64,000 nt of DNA from Bettongia penicillata ogilbyi. Lineage: Eukaryota > Chordata > Mammalia > Diprotodontia > Potoroidae. Location: NCBI GenBank assembly GCA_023548195.1, contig JAJHZJ010000419.1, positions 4,046,273 through 4,110,272 of the forward strand. The letters run 5' to 3'. Both the position numbers and the translations under genes were made by a program. A model generated the notes under the pieces. The model worked only from the letters and a program-made list of their open reading frames with translations. It had not been told where the DNA came from and made no database searches. Shown here piece after piece: positions 11,041 through 22,494 of the stretch (the stretch's first letter is position 1; each line of letters starts with the position of its first letter).

Positions 11041-12060
11041 CTTGTTTTTCAGGATTTTCTTGCATTGCTCTTATTTCTCTTCCCAATTTTTCCTCCACCT
11101 CTCTCACTTGATTTTCAAAATTCTTTTTGAGCTCTTCCATGGTTTGAAACCTTTGCATATTTATTTTGGAGGTTTTGGATGCAGAAGCTTTGACTTTGAT
11201 GTCTTCCTCTGATGGTTTGCATTGTTATTCCTCATCTGAAAGGATGGAAGAAAATACCTGTTCACCAAGAAAGTAACTTTCTATAGTCTTATTCCCCCCG
11301 CCCCTTTTATTTCTGCCATTTTCCTGACCAGTTACTTGACTTTTAAGTCCTTTGTAAAGAAGAGGGTATAATCTAGGGAACTGTAATTTCTCAGTTCTTC
11401 CAAGGTGACACAATCAAGGGAGAGAAGTTTGCTCCTCTCCTGGCCTGTGCTCTGTTCTGGGAGTAGCCACAAGCTTTGCTGCCCAGGATCTGTGAGTAGA
11501 ATTCCCTCTCCAGAGCCTCCACCAGCTCTACCAGCCATTGTTCCTCCTCACCCCAGGACTGCTACTCAGGGCTGAGATTCAGATCAGTGGCTCAATTCTC
11601 CCAGGGTCTTTAGATTGATGGCTCCAAAAATGGACACTGCCACAGCCTGGGGTTTCCTGGGGCTGGGCTAGGGCAGGACCCTGCTCCCTTCTCACCCAGG
11701 TGAAAGAGTTTTCTCACTGACCTTTGAAGCTGTCTTTGGCATTTGTGGGTTCAGTAATCTGGGAACCACAGGTGCTGCCCAGGATTCCACACCCTGAAGC
11801 CTGCTCCAGTCCTGCCTGAACCAAGCAGTGAGGCCAAGGCTTGGCGGTGCTCCCTAGGTTGCACTCTGCCCAGAGCCTGGTGTGATAGATCTTTCCTGTG
11901 GACCTTTTCAGGTTGGCTTGGGCTGCAAATTTCTTACACCGTCATTTTGTGACTTATGCTGCTCTAGAATTTGTTTAGAGTCATTTTTTACAGGTATTTT
12001 ATGGACTGTGTGGGGAGAGCTTCTTCAGGTCCATCCTTCTACTCCACCATCTTGATTCCA
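11041..12060 (-). mobile_element. HAL1/L1-type element, 5' fragment only
   Basis: Read on the minus strand from 12060 it begins GTGGAATCAAGATGGTGGAG then TAGAAGG, the usual start of these L1-type 5' regions. It continues through a GC-richer 5' UTR and ends in the start of an ORF1 (coiled-coil coding part near 11100-11300, homologous to 16560-16740). It stops there with no 3' half and no poly-A, the opposite of ordinary 5' truncation, so the 3' part was probably deleted later. Confidence 0.75.
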
Positions 12061-12289
12061 CTCCTCAAACATTTGTGTTTTAATTCCCGCTTGTGACACA
12101 CATATTGGGTGTGTGACCATGGATTTGTCACTTAACCTACAAGAAGTGCTAAACTCCTGCTCTCTGAACCACATTAAAATGTAGTTGGGAAATGTTTAAC
12201 AAAATAAGTAAAAATGCATTAAAAGAATCATAATGCAAATTTATGGCTTTCTAAGTCAATATGCTGTCCAAAGAGATGGCTTTCTATTT

Positions 12290-12420
12290 GAGATTGACAC
12301 TACTGCCTAGTTTGTCTGTCAGAATGTAAATTGCAAACAAGTTGCCAATCTGTATTGGTAGAGGGAGTTTCCATACAAAAGCATACCTTCTACCAATAAA
12401 ATCAGAGATCTGGTCCCTAC
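12290..12420 (+). repeat. Marsupial SINE tail
   Basis: TGTAAATTGCAAACAAGTTG, CCAATCTGTATTGGTAGAGG and ATAAAATCAGAGATCTGGTC resemble the 3' part of the SINE at 8895-9090. Confidence 0.55.
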
Positions 12421-12467
12421 ACACACACACACACAACACACACACACACTTATATATATATATATAT
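12420..12467. repeat. (CA)n and (TA)n microsatellite
   Basis: ACAC repeats with one AAC interruption, then TATATA. Directly appended to the SINE tail at 12290-12420. Confidence 0.95.
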
Positions 12468-12954
12468 CATTCTTATTTTCGAAGGGACAGGAGTTAGACA
12501 CGATGGGCAGGCATGGAGGGGTTGTGATTTGCTTCACTGAAGGTAGCTTCTAAATTGATAAGATCACAAATACATTTAAACATGCGGCTGCTTGGGTGCT
12601 TACATATTTCTATATGGTTCATCCTCTCATTTTTGTTGTTATATATTATACACACTTCTGCAGGTGAATGAATTTCACTTATTTTATAGCCCCAAGATTT
12701 TAAGCATATTTTTCTGTACTCAGTGGGTATTCCATTGAATGTTGAATGACTAAAGTTTCATGAATTGTGTGCTAAAGATGAAAAATGAATACTTTTATGG
12801 TGCATGGTATTTTATTATCAAATACTGTAAAATTCAAGCCCTTTGAAGTGGATTGTTTTTATGTTGTTCAAAAGTCAGTTTTTTTGATGCACTTATTTTT
12901 AATTTGTAAGTCATTTTCTAAGAAAAGAAGACAACATCTATGAAATTGCCTCGT

Positions 12955-13135
12955 GTATTTTGAACCTCATACCTATAGTGAAAGGATTTGGGGATTTAGA
13001 GATAAAGTGGCATTTAGAGAGTCCAGACTAGTTCATTTTGTTGATGAAGAACTTTCTAAGTAATCAGAGTTGGAACCCAGGTCTTGACCCCAAATGCAAT
13101 GTTTATTACACTCCACTAGATCTGTTTTCATCTAT
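12955..13135 (-). repeat. MIR-like fragment
   Basis: TTGATGAAGAACTTTCTAAG, GAGTTGGAACCCAGGTCTTG and ACTCCACTAGATC match the 3'-to-5' order of an antisense MIR. Confidence 0.4.
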
Positions 13136-14612
13136 TACTGTATACTTAGTAGTAAATATAGATACATACATAGTAAAAAATATTACCATAATTTACTAAC
13201 TGCCTCATGCAAATTTTTTTCTATGGGTCATAGTTATTTGTATAATTTTTAAAACTCCTTATCTTTAATATGATATAAGAAATATTTGCCAGCAATCTAT
13301 TCAGTAGATATCTATCAGTACTAATCACCCAAATAGAAGGTGCTATATGAAATATAATCATATTTCTAATCCCAAAATGGCAGTATACAATTAATATAAG
13401 TGACATGTAGTAAAAGATTGGCTCACTCTAAATGACTATTACCTCTGTTGAGGTCAAGGTGACTTTTGTTCCACCATGTTGTTAACATTACCTTGAGAAG
13501 CATTGCAGCTAACAGACCATGAAAGTCAACAAATTAAATCAGAAATCAATATATTATTACATTTCCAAAATACTCTCAAAACAGGCTGGGAATCTAGCCA
13601 GATATAATTTTTAACTTTTCAGTTGGTAATTTATTCTTTTCTGAGAAAGTCCTTTAAAATGTGTGGTGTTACTGCCTAGTCTTTCACTTGTTTCAGTATT
13701 TTCAGTAACAGCTAGATTAGATTGGTATTTAAAAGAAGTGTCATTACATTTTAATATCTTTTTTTTCTTTTACCTTTTCCTGGATTTATGGAGGAAAAGT
13801 AATTACTAAAATGCACACTAACTGGGTAATAGCTTTTGGTTAAGAAAATGTTTTCTAATGTTTCTGGAAAATCCTTCCTATATGCTTGTGGCCCTAAATG
13901 TAATGTGACATCATACTTTTTTCATTTTATATTAAAACCTTTTCATTTGTGTCCTGAGGAGAGGCTTTGAACTTCCTGACTTGTAATCTGTTGATAATAC
14001 AATGCTGGTAGATTTGATAAAAACATCAATGTTTCCATAAGCAATATAACCAATGTTAGAGTGAAGGATGAAAACAAATAAGCCTAGTCCATTAGTGTTG
14101 GTTTCAATAAACTTTAAAAAATAGATTTAAAGACAGATTGTGAAGCTAAGGGGTAAACATAACTGACTTGAAGATTGTAAAGATAATAGATTGCTGAGTC
14201 TTTATGTTGAATACTCACAGAATAAATCACAGAACTTTGTAGAGCTCAATTTGTTATGGTTAAAATAGCTCCCAATTCGACCATGCTTTAAAGTTTGTGA
14301 CATATGCCACAAGAAAGGTAGTATAAATGAATTTTACAGACAAATAAATTAAGGCTCAGATTTAATGTTTGAAGGAAAGGCTACACAAATGTTAAAAAGT
14401 TCTCAAGGGAACTACTGTGAAGACAGCATTTGATTGGATATATGTCTTGAAGCACTTACTAAAAGAGTTTTATGACCTTATACTTTTGTTTTTTACACAT
14501 TAAAAAAAAACCAAAACAACAACATATGAGCCAGTGTATTCAGTAGATGCTATGTAGGCTTTACAAGCTCAGAACTGCACTGTGCCTTTTGGGATACCCT
14601 GTATAACCATGC
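13136..14612. other. Unassigned AT-rich stretch
   Basis: No open frame with a domain, no repeat recognised with confidence. A 61-residue minus-strand frame at 13221-13406 is not supported by anything else. Confidence 0.4.
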
Positions 14613-14624
14613 AGTACACTAAAT
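14613..14624. repeat. Target site duplication of the minus-strand HAL1, left copy
   Basis: AGTACACTAAAT, identical to 17541-17552. The flanking bases remain similar for several more positions. Confidence 0.85.
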
Positions 14625-15472
14625 CTATTATTAATTAATTATTTTTTGTTTTTTTTAAAATTTGTTTATTTAAGTTTTCAACATTCATTTCCATGAAATT
14701 TTGGGTTCCAAATTTTCACCCCATTTCTCCCCTCCACCACCCCAAAATGCCAAGCATTCTAATTACCCCTATCACCAATCTGCCCTCCATTCCCCCATCT
14801 CTACCTTCCCTTATCCCCATCTTCTTTTTTGCCCTGTAGGGTAAGATAACTTTCTATACCCCATTACCTGTATTTCTTATTTCCTAGTTGCAAGAACAAT
14901 ACTCAACAGTTGTTCCTAAAACTTTGAGTTTCAACTTCTCTTTCTCTCTCCTTCCCCACCCCATTCCCTTTGAGAAGGCAAGCAATTCAATATAGGCCAT
15001 ATCTGTGTAGTTTTGCAAATGACTTCCATAATAGTCATGTTGTGTAAGACTAACTATATTTCCCTCCATCCTATCCTGTCCCCCATTTCTTCTCCTCTCT
15101 CTTTTGACCCTGTCTCTCCCCAAGAGTATTGACTTCTAATTGGTCCCTTCTCCCATTGTCCTCCCTTCCATCATCTCCCGCATCCTGCTTATCCCCTTCT
15201 CCCTCACTCTCCTATATTGTAAGATAGGTTTTCATACCAAAATGAGTGTACATTTTATTCCTTCCTTTAGTCGAATGTGATGAGAGTAAGCTTCATGTTT
15301 TTTCTCTCACCTCCCCTCTTTTTCCTTTCACTGAAAAGTCTTTTACTTGCCTCTTTTATGAGAGATAATTTTCCCCATTCCATTTCTCCCCTTCTTCTCC
15401 CAATGTATTTCTCTCTTACTGCTTAATTTCATTTTTTTGAGATATGATCCCATTCTGTTCAATTCACCTTGT

Positions 15473-15510
15473 GTTCTCTCTCTCTCTGTATGTGTGTGTG
15501 TGTGTGTGTA
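15473..15510. repeat. (CT)n and (TG)n microsatellite in HAL1 3' UTR
   Basis: CTCTCTCTCTCTGTATGTGT then TG units. The plus-strand HAL1 has the complementary CA array at the same place (54956-54989), so the seed belongs to the element. Confidence 0.9.
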
Positions 15511-15811
15511 ATCTCACCAACTACCCATGTACTTAAAAAAATTTCAAGAGTTACAAATATTGTCTTTCCATGTAGAAGTGTAAATAGTTCAACTTTAGTA
15601 AGTCCCTTATGATTTCTCTTTACTGTTTACCTTTTCATGCTTCTCTTGATTCTTGTGTTTGAAAGTCAAATTTTCTTTTCAGCTCTGGTCTTTTCATCAA
15701 GAATGCTTGAAAGTCCTCTATTTCATTGAAAGATCATTTTTCCCCCTGAAGTATTATACTCAATTTTTCTGGGTAGGTGATTCTTGGTTTGAGTCCTAGT
15801 TCCTTTGACTT

Positions 15812-16752
15812 CTAGAATATCATATTCCACACCCTTCGATCCCTTAATGTAGAAGCTGGTAGATCTTGTGTTATCTTGATTATATTTCCACAATACCTGA
15901 ATTGTTTCTTTCTAGATGCTTGCAGTATTTTCTCCTTGACCTGGGAACTCTGCAATTTGGCCACAGTGTTCCTAGGAGTTTCTCTTTTAGGATCTCTTTC
16001 AGACTGTGATTGGTGGATTCCTTCAATACTTATTTTGCCCTCTGGTTCTAGAATATCAGGGCAGTTTTCCTTGAGAATTTCATGAAAGATGATGTCTAGG
16101 CTCTTTTTTTGATCATGGCTTTCAGTTAGTCCCATAATTTTCAAATTGTCTCTCCTGGATCTATTTTCCAGGTCATTTGTTTTTCCCATGAGATATTTCA
16201 CATTATCTTCCATTTTTTCATTCTTTTGGTTTTGTTTTATGATTTCTTGGTTTCTCATAAAGTCATTAGCCTGCATCTGTTCCATTCTAACTTTGAAAGA
16301 ACTATTTTCTTTGGTGAGCTTTTGAACCTCCTTTTCCATTTGGCTTATTCTGCTTTTTAAAGCATTCTTCTCCTCATTGGCTTTTTGAACCTGTTTTGCC
16401 AATTGAATTAGCTTATTTTTAAAGATGTTATTTTCTTCAGCTTTTTTTGAGTCTCTTTTAGTAAGGTGTTGACCTGTTTTTCATGCTTTTCTTGCATCTC
16501 TCTCATTTCTCTTCCCAGTTTTTCCTCCACCTCTCTAACTTGATTTCCAAAATCCTTTTTGAGCTCTTCCATGGCCTGAGACCATTGAATATTTATTTTG
16601 GATGTTTGGGATACAGAGGCCTTGACTTTTATGTCTTTCCCTGATGGTAAGTATTGTTCTTCCTCATCCAAAAGGATGGGAGAAGATATCTGTTCACCAA
16701 GAAAGTAACCTTCTCTAGTCTTTTTTTTTTCCTTTTTTGGGCATTTTCTCAA
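15812..16752 (-). pseudogene. HAL1 ORF1 (L1 ORF1p-like RNA-binding protein), frame-broken
   Basis: L1 ORF1p-type protein: an N-terminal coiled coil followed by an RNA-recognition-like domain that coats the element RNA. Part one, 16752-16408, is 114 residues and carries the heptad-rich WSQAMEELKKDF / VREVEEKLGREMREMQEKHE segment. Part two, 16402-15812, is 196 residues in the -1 frame: more coiled coil (SRISQMEKEVQKLTKENSSF), then RSRRDNLKIMGL, typical of the ORF1p central domain, and the KEKILQASRKKQF C-terminal block. The break falls in a run of seven A residues on the coding strand. A TAG ends part two early relative to the sister copy. The frame break sits at the same place as in 53611-54638. 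Confidence 0.85.
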
Positions 16753-17540
16753 CTACTTGCTTGACTTTTGGGTCCTTTGTCAAGAGTAGGGTATACTTTG
16801 GGAATCTGTAAGATCTCAGTTCCTCCAAGGTGGCAAAATAAAGTGTGTACTGGTCTGGATGCAGAGAGGGATTTTTGTGCCCAGAATCTTAGCAGTTACC
16901 TCTCCACAGCCACCTGGTCTCCAGTTCTGCCAAGTCAGCACTGGGAACTGATTTTCAGTTAAGCTGTGGGGGAAGGGACCTACATTCAGTGCAAGAAAAA
17001 GACCAGCTCCCTCAGGACCTCTACCCAGGGCTGAGGTAGTATTCAGCTCCTCAGTGCCCCTAGGGGTTTTTATATTCCAACAATGGATGTGGGTGGCTGT
17101 ACGGGCTGCTATGTGGCCTCTGTGGCCACTGCCTTCTGCCAGAGCTATGAGAAGGCCCTTCTCCCTTCCTGGCCAGCTGAGAAAACCCTGTCACTGATCT
17201 TTGGCATCTGCGGGTTGAGAGATCTGTGGACCACTGCTGTTGGGACTGGGGATTCACTGCTACTGCAACTGGAGATTCTACCCCAGACGTGGAAAAACCC
17301 TCCTCCCAGAGTTGCACTGCGTGGCCAAAGCTGGGCTGGGCTCTGCTTCAGGTCCTGTGCAACCCATGTTTCCCATTGGCCTTTTAGGTCACCCTGGGCT
17401 GGAAATCTCCTCCACTCTGTTGTTCTCCACTTCTGCTACTCCAAAATTTGTTGAGAGTCCCTCTCTACTAGTATTTTATGGGCTGTGTGGGGAAAGCCTC
17501 CATATGTGTATCTTTCTACTCTGCCATCTTTGCTCTGCCT

Positions 17541-17552
17541 AGTACACTAAAT
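17541..17552. repeat. Target site duplication of the minus-strand HAL1, right copy
   Basis: AGTACACTAAAT, exact match to 14613-14624. Confidence 0.85.
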
Positions 17553-17639
17553 TTAATAGAAATTTGGAAAGAGGAGAGATCAACATGCTCACTAGAGTAT
17601 TCTTGTATAGACTTGAGCGTATGAAGAATGAATAAGTTA

Positions 17640-17830
17640 ATGGAAGAAAGAATGGTGTCCTACATTGTTGCCCAAAGTTATACAACTTGTAGGGGGCAGA
17701 GCTTGAACCTGGGTCCCTTCGCTACAAGATCAGTGTGGACCTCTCAACAGCACATCACACTGTCCCTAATTTGGATGCATGAGACATACGCTTATGTCAC
17801 TGTTTTGTAAACTGAGCAAGGTTAAAAATT
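17640..17830. repeat. MIR-like fragment
   Basis: GCCCAAAGTTATACAACTTG and AGAGCTTGAACCTGGGTCCC resemble the conserved MIR core, antisense relative to the usual consensus. Confidence 0.45.
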
Positions 17831-17899
17831 AGATTGTACAATTTTTTCAAGAACCTAGGACAACTTTGAAAACTTTGGACTCCTCCATTCATTTTCTCT

Positions 17900-18620
17900 G
17901 GAGCTCTTAACTATTGTTTTTAATCTTCTTTTGATATAAAAAAAGTAAGTCATTATCACTTGACACTATTTCACCCCCACACTTGCCCCTAACAAAATCC
18001 TCCCTTGCAACAAGTAAAGACAACCAAGGAAAACTAACCACTCCATTCCTTTTTTCTGAAAATGTCTCATTTCACCCTTCTAGTTTACCACCTCTCTACC
18101 AAGAGTCAAGATTTTTCTGAAGTGGTATTGTTAAGTCATAATTTATTACAGTATTATCCAGAACTTTGGAGTTATTCAATATGCTTTTTTTCAAAACACT
18201 GTTGTTGTCATGTAAATAAATCTAGTTCTGCTTACCTTGCTCTATATCAGTTCATATAATTTATTTGATTCTTTGTTTACTTTTTTAGCTTTTATTTAGT
18301 ATTTCATTTTTCTCCAGTTGCATTTAAAAACAATTTTTAACATTCATTTCTAAAATTTTGAGTTCCAAATTCTCTCCCTTCTACCACTCTCCATTAAGAT
18401 GGCAAGAAATTCATTGTAGGCTATATATGTGTAGTCATGCAAAACATGTCCCTAATAGTCATATTGTCAAAGAAAACAGAAAAAACTGAAGAAAAATAAA
18501 CCAAAAAATGTATACTTCAATCTGTATTCAGATACCATCAGTTCTTTCTCTGGAGATGGATAACATTTTTGTCATAAGTCCTTCAGAGTTTTTGGATCAT
18601 TGTATTGCTGAGAATAGCTA
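17900..18620 (-). mobile_element. L1 3'-end fragments, minus strand
   Basis: 18290-18620 is the reverse complement of the marsupial L1 3' end (GTTCCAAATTCTCTCCCTTC, CATGCAAAACATGTCCCTAATAG, then a stretch ending TGTATTGCTGAGAATAGCTAA). The same text occurs better preserved at 50280-50590 and in sense orientation at 40600-40990. 17900-18280 looks like adjacent, more diverged L1 sequence. Confidence 0.65.
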
Positions 18621-18669
18621 AGTCATTTTCTGAAACCCTTGTCATTTCTGGAAACAGGCAGCCAAAAAA

Positions 18670-19110
18670 GGTTGTGGCTCAAGAATCATTGAACTTCAGA
18701 GCTGGAAGGAACCTCTAAGACCAGCTAATGTTACCCCATTACACAAAAGGAAAATCTCTCTCCCATATTCCCAAGGAGTGAGTAAAGCTTCTGCTTGAAG
18801 ACCTCAATGGAGGACAATTCTACTATCTCCTCAGACTGCCTCTTTCACTTGGCGATAGCTTTAATTCCTAGGAAGATTTTTTTCTTCCATCAAGCTTAAG
18901 TTTGTGTTTCTGAAATTCACACCCGCTACTCCTTGTTCTTCTCTTTGTTGCTAAGAAGGCTAAGTCTGCTCCCTTTTGCACTGGATAGTTTTTCAAATAC
19001 TTGAAGGCAGCTGTGTATCAAGATCTGTTTTAAGAGCTGGGCATACAAAATAAAAAACAAAGACAGAGTCTGTCCTGAAGGAGTTCACATTCTAATAGAC
19101 AAAGTTATAT
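18670..19110. repeat. CR1-like ancient repeat and adjoining SINE sequence
   Basis: CAGAGCTGGAAGGAACCTC, a CTCAGACTGCCTCTTTCAC block and TTTTCAAATACTTGAAGGCAG follow the order of an old amniote repeat also seen at 34310-34870, 45780-46075 and around the provirus. Assigned to CR1/L3-type from memory, with limited confidence. Confidence 0.5.
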
Positions 19111-19279
19111 ATATATAATGCCCTGGTGATTATTGCAACATATTTTGGTTTGAAAAGTTATGAGGAGGGTAGGTGGGAGAATAGGGGAATCTCTTCCAGA
19201 AGAAAAAGTAGATTAAAATAGCCTTTCCAGTAAAAGTGGAAGTATTGATTTGACTATAAGTTTAGAATTGCAAAATGTA

Positions 19280-19335
19280 TGTACATGAGTGTGTGTGTGT
19301 GTATGTGCATGTGTGTACATACATACACACAGAGT
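19280..19335. repeat. (TG)n / (CA)n short array
   Basis: GAGTGTGTGTGTGTGTATGT then CATACATACACACA, an imperfect inverted pair of dinucleotide repeats. Confidence 0.85.
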
Positions 19336-19439
19336 TCTTGTGCAATAGCAAAACAATATGCTTGAAGACAATGGGGGAATAAAGTGAATCATGACTGGAA
19401 GTCAGCTTGACATAAGGCGGTATTACATCAATTGGTACC

Positions 19440-19750
19440 TACTTGCTCTAGGGAAGGAGTTCTGAAGCAGAAAGGGTTGAGTCTTTCAGGGCATGTACTG
19501 GTCCAGGTGTCTGTTTGACTCGCAAAAAAATGGCAGGAAAGTGAAGAGAAGCATGATTGGAGCGTCTGTCTGGTGATAGTGGGCCACGTGAGGCAATTTT
19601 TGGTCAGGATCTTGAGGCTCCAGGGTCTGAGTTCTAGAGTTGAAAGGGTTAAGTTTTGTAGGGCCTGATCTTGGTGCAGGCAGCAAGGCAGCTGGCCTGC
19701 AGTATATAAATGACTCTTCTAAATGCTTGTCTCTAAGCAATATGTAACTT
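19440..19750. repeat. Unrecognised locally duplicated segment
   Basis: AGAAAGGGTTGAGTCTTTCA at 19469 and TGAAAGGGTTAAGTTTTGTA at 19639 begin two similar blocks (about 19440-19513 and 19611-19683). Slightly GC-richer than its neighbours. No coding content. Confidence 0.4.
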
Positions 19751-21769
19751 CAGATACGTTCATGTATGATTAAATTTGTATAAATGTACAAAAATAACTG
19801 TAATCAGAATGTCAAATTTAAAAAGCCTTTCATTTTAGAAAAAAGTAATAACTTTAGTTTAATAAAACTAAATTTGCAATATGGAGACCCTTATAAGATG
19901 ATAAATGATTTGTACTTTGCAATTATCTTTAGCTTTTTAAAGTCTCCTGTTGGTGGATTGTACTATGACATCTCCTATGAAATTACATATTTAAAAGATT
20001 GGCTTTTTATATGAGCAATGGTCACATGCAATATTCATTTGTGAATTATTGAATTTTCATGTCTTATTACACAGAATAGCTACATAATTGCCTCCAAAAA
20101 TAATGTAATTGGTTTTAACCTTAAGAAAATTACATAAAATTTGAATATAGAACTTTTAACGTATCTTTAAATTAGCCTATAGAAAAAAAAAACATCTGAG
20201 GAGAATTAAACTGATGTTTTTGAGGTCTAATAGTTTTTGAAGATACCATAAATTCACTATGAGGCAAAATTGACAGCTTAGGACACAACTTTGTTCAGCA
20301 GTTGTATGGCAGGGACACAACAGAAGTATTCAGGAATAACAGGCCCCTAAAGTCATGCTACACTACCATTAATAGTTCCCCTGGCTCATTATCTTTTCTT
20401 CTTTCCAAGATAAATGCCTCCACAAAAGCAATAGGAGGAGCTAACCTTAAAAATCTGCAGCTTTGAATCTTTGCTTCCACTTGCTTTTATCGCCTGCTTA
20501 GATAGCATCAGTTAGGGAGAACCTCATGTAGTTTTCAAGGCTATTTGTTGTAGCAGCTGCTCAATGCCTCTATAGCTCAGCTTCCTTTATTGACAAATAA
20601 TGTCTATACTTCCCAATTTACCTTATTATTTTTACACATCTAAAATTAATATTCCATAAATCCTTATTGTTACATAGAAAATAGGCAGTTTTGAAGGTGA
20701 CTACTATTATCTTTGAAGAAGTGAAAAACTTGTTTTCCAGCTATAGCTCCATAAGCAAGTGGAAATTTCTGAATTTGAAGCCATGACGTGGAGTGAAAAA
20801 GACCGGATGAACAAAGACAGCCAATATGCTCAGTTTAGACCTTGACACTACTCTTTGTATCAAGTTATTTTAATTGGTTGTATTTATTGAGCAAATTCCC
20901 TTGAATAATCTTTTATTATGCTGTGTTGATGAAGTCTTAGTATTTTATTATTTCTTAAGATGGGAAAACAAGATCTCTACTGAGATTTCAAGATGGGAAT
21001 TTTCAAGTGACATCCCAACTCAAAATATGGTTTATAAATAAGGATTATTTATAGTTTAAGTGATTTGACAGCTAGGTTTCAACACTAATACTTGGGATGG
21101 AAGACTAAAAGAGAACAGGGCTTACAGTTTTACTTATAAATGTGCAGAAATGCCTCTTTGCTTTGGTGCGATGAGAGGCATATCTGGACACAGACACTAT
21201 AATATTATTGCATGATCAGGAGAATATTCATGGACAGATTAAACTTGAGATAGACCTTGAATAGTAAAAATTATAGTAATATAATTTCCATTCAGTTAAT
21301 CAAAATTATTGTAATTTAGTAAGTCACAATAATTTCAATAATAAAACACCTTATTTATGTTCTAATAATGTTTAAACATCTCATTAATCTAAATTATGTA
21401 TTATATGTGTAGGAATGACAGCACACTACTTGCCATTTTCGAAACTACATTAAATGGCACCTTCATCTCTTAGATTCTTTCCTAAGTGACATCAATATTT
21501 CATTTAGTCTCAATAAATGTAAAAGTATTCCATATAAAAAGGAAAAATTAAAGGAATATGACTTTGCACTTGAATCTAGATGTCAAATAAAACCAATCAA
21601 TGAAAATAATACCAAATGTTTTGGTCTCCTCCAGGCAAGACACAGTGTACATAAAACTAGTAGAGAGTTTTGACTCCATTTGTTAAGAGACTTACCGGCA
21701 TCTAGAAATCAAAGCTCAGTAGAGTAATATTTTTTTATAGTAACAAATACCCATACTAATCTTCAAATC
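19751..21769. other. Unassigned AT-rich stretch
   Basis: No gene, RNA or repeat recognised. Short frames such as 19784-20014 are not supported by any motif. Confidence 0.45.
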
Positions 21770-22091
21770 CTTAACAATATCCAGGCTAACGTTTTCTATT
21801 CTTTTAGTTTATTCTTTTGTGAAATGATTTTGACTCCCTCTAAATATCCTGATGGCCCTCTTCCAGATATATTTTCATTTGTTAATGTAATTTCTAAAAT
21901 ATAGTGCCCAGAATTAAAGTAGTCTAGATGGGGTTAACCAGGGCAGAATACACTAAGACTATAACTTCCAAAGTATTGGATGCTCTACTTCTATTCATGT
22001 AATAGGGATAATGTTAGGTTTTTTTGTTTGCCACAGTATACATTTAATTAATAATGAGTTTGTATTCTTCTAAAACCTCTGAGCTATTGCC
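21770..22091. repeat. CR1-like ancient repeat, left part of the provirus target
   Basis: CTGATGGCCCTCTTCCAGAT, ATAGTGCCCAGAATTAAAGT and GGGGTTAACCAGGGCAGAAT give the order of the old CR1-like repeat that also appears at 34700-34860. It continues after the provirus at 29829, so the provirus landed inside it. Confidence 0.55.
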
Positions 22092-22097
22092 ACCTTC
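22092..22097. repeat. Provirus target site duplication, left copy
   Basis: ACCTTC, repeated exactly at 29823-29828. Six bases fits betaretroviral integrases (4 is typical for gammaretroviruses). Confidence 0.97.
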
Positions 22098-22275
22098 TGT
22101 AAGGGGCGCTCTGGACCCAGGCCTCCTGAGAGGAGTGTGAGACGCCAGGAAGTCTGGACCTGCTGACGTGGCTTTGCCACGCTGGCACTGGGGCGGCTTC
22201 ATACTGAGCGGGGCTCCACCCTCGGGGAGGAACTGGGAAGGAGCCTACCCGGGAAGGGAGGGCTAGGCATTAGGG

Positions 22276-22282
22276 ATAAAAG
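22276..22282 (+). promoter_or_regulatory. TATA-like box of the 5' LTR promoter
   Basis: ATAAAAG about 50 nt upstream of the AATAAA signal, so initiation would fall near 22303-22310. Duplicated in the 3' LTR at 29624-29630, where it could drive flanking host DNA. Confidence 0.7.
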
Positions 22283-22424
22283 GCACACCCAGGAAGGGCT
22301 CGGGGGATTTCCTGGCTGATCGTCATACAATAAAGCTCTGATCCACTACTCCGGTGTCCTGTCTGGTAAGACTCCCTTCGCACCCCGGGGGGGAGCCGGA
22401 GACGTCCGAAGACCCTTGGGCAGG

Positions 22425-22430
22425 GTAAGT
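22425..22430 (+). promoter_or_regulatory. Candidate 5' splice site inside U5
   Basis: AGG followed by GTAAGT, a near-consensus donor with the intron starting at 22425. The 76-nt leader between the PBS and gag has no comparable donor. A weaker alternative, CTG followed by GTAAGA, starts at 22366. The likely partner acceptor is near 27489. Confidence 0.5.
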
Positions 22431-22476
22431 AGAGGCAGTAGTTGGAAGGACCAGTAGTGGGGAGGCCCTCAACAGC

Positions 22477-22494
22477 TGGCGCCCACCGTGGGGC
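22477..22494 (+). other. Primer binding site, tRNA-Lys1,2 type
   Basis: TGGCGCCCACCGTGGGGC, two bases after the LTR. It differs at one position from the established Lys1,2 PBS used by MMTV, MPMV and relatives (A to C at the tenth base). The tRNA 3' end would prime minus-strand DNA synthesis here. Confidence 0.92.

Larger units (their letters stand above)
14625..17540 (-). mobile_element. Full-length HAL1-type (half-L1) retroposon
   Basis: A complete ORF1-only L1 relative on the minus strand. Its 5' end at 17540 reads GGCAGAGCAAAGATGGCAGA then GTAGAAAG, followed by a GC-rich 5' UTR (about 16780-17540), ORF1 (15812-16752, broken), a purine-rich 3' UTR and an A-rich tail (plus-strand T run near 14640-14660). 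No reverse transcriptase ORF2 lies between ORF1 and the tail. The 12-bp target duplications and the length of 2.9 kb, nearly that of the copy at 52830-55814, show it is complete and not a truncated L1. Such elements depend on L1 enzymes in trans. Confidence 0.85.
22098..22474 (+). repeat. 5' LTR of betaretrovirus-like provirus
   Basis: 377 bp, begins TG and ends CA. U3 holds a TATA-like box (22276-22282), AATAAA lies at 22329-22334, and two 5' splice-site-like sequences follow (22366, 22425). R should run from roughly 22305 to about 22350, judged from the spacing of these signals. The sequence appears identical to the 3' LTR at all 377 positions. It is GC-rich with many intact CpGs, unlike the surrounding DNA. 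Confidence 0.97.

Noticed and set aside
17083..17454. 123-residue frame and overlapping frames in GC-richer DNA
   Set aside because: They are antisense to the 5' UTR of the HAL1 at 14625-17540; the equivalent GC-rich frames at 53004-53586 belong to the other copy.
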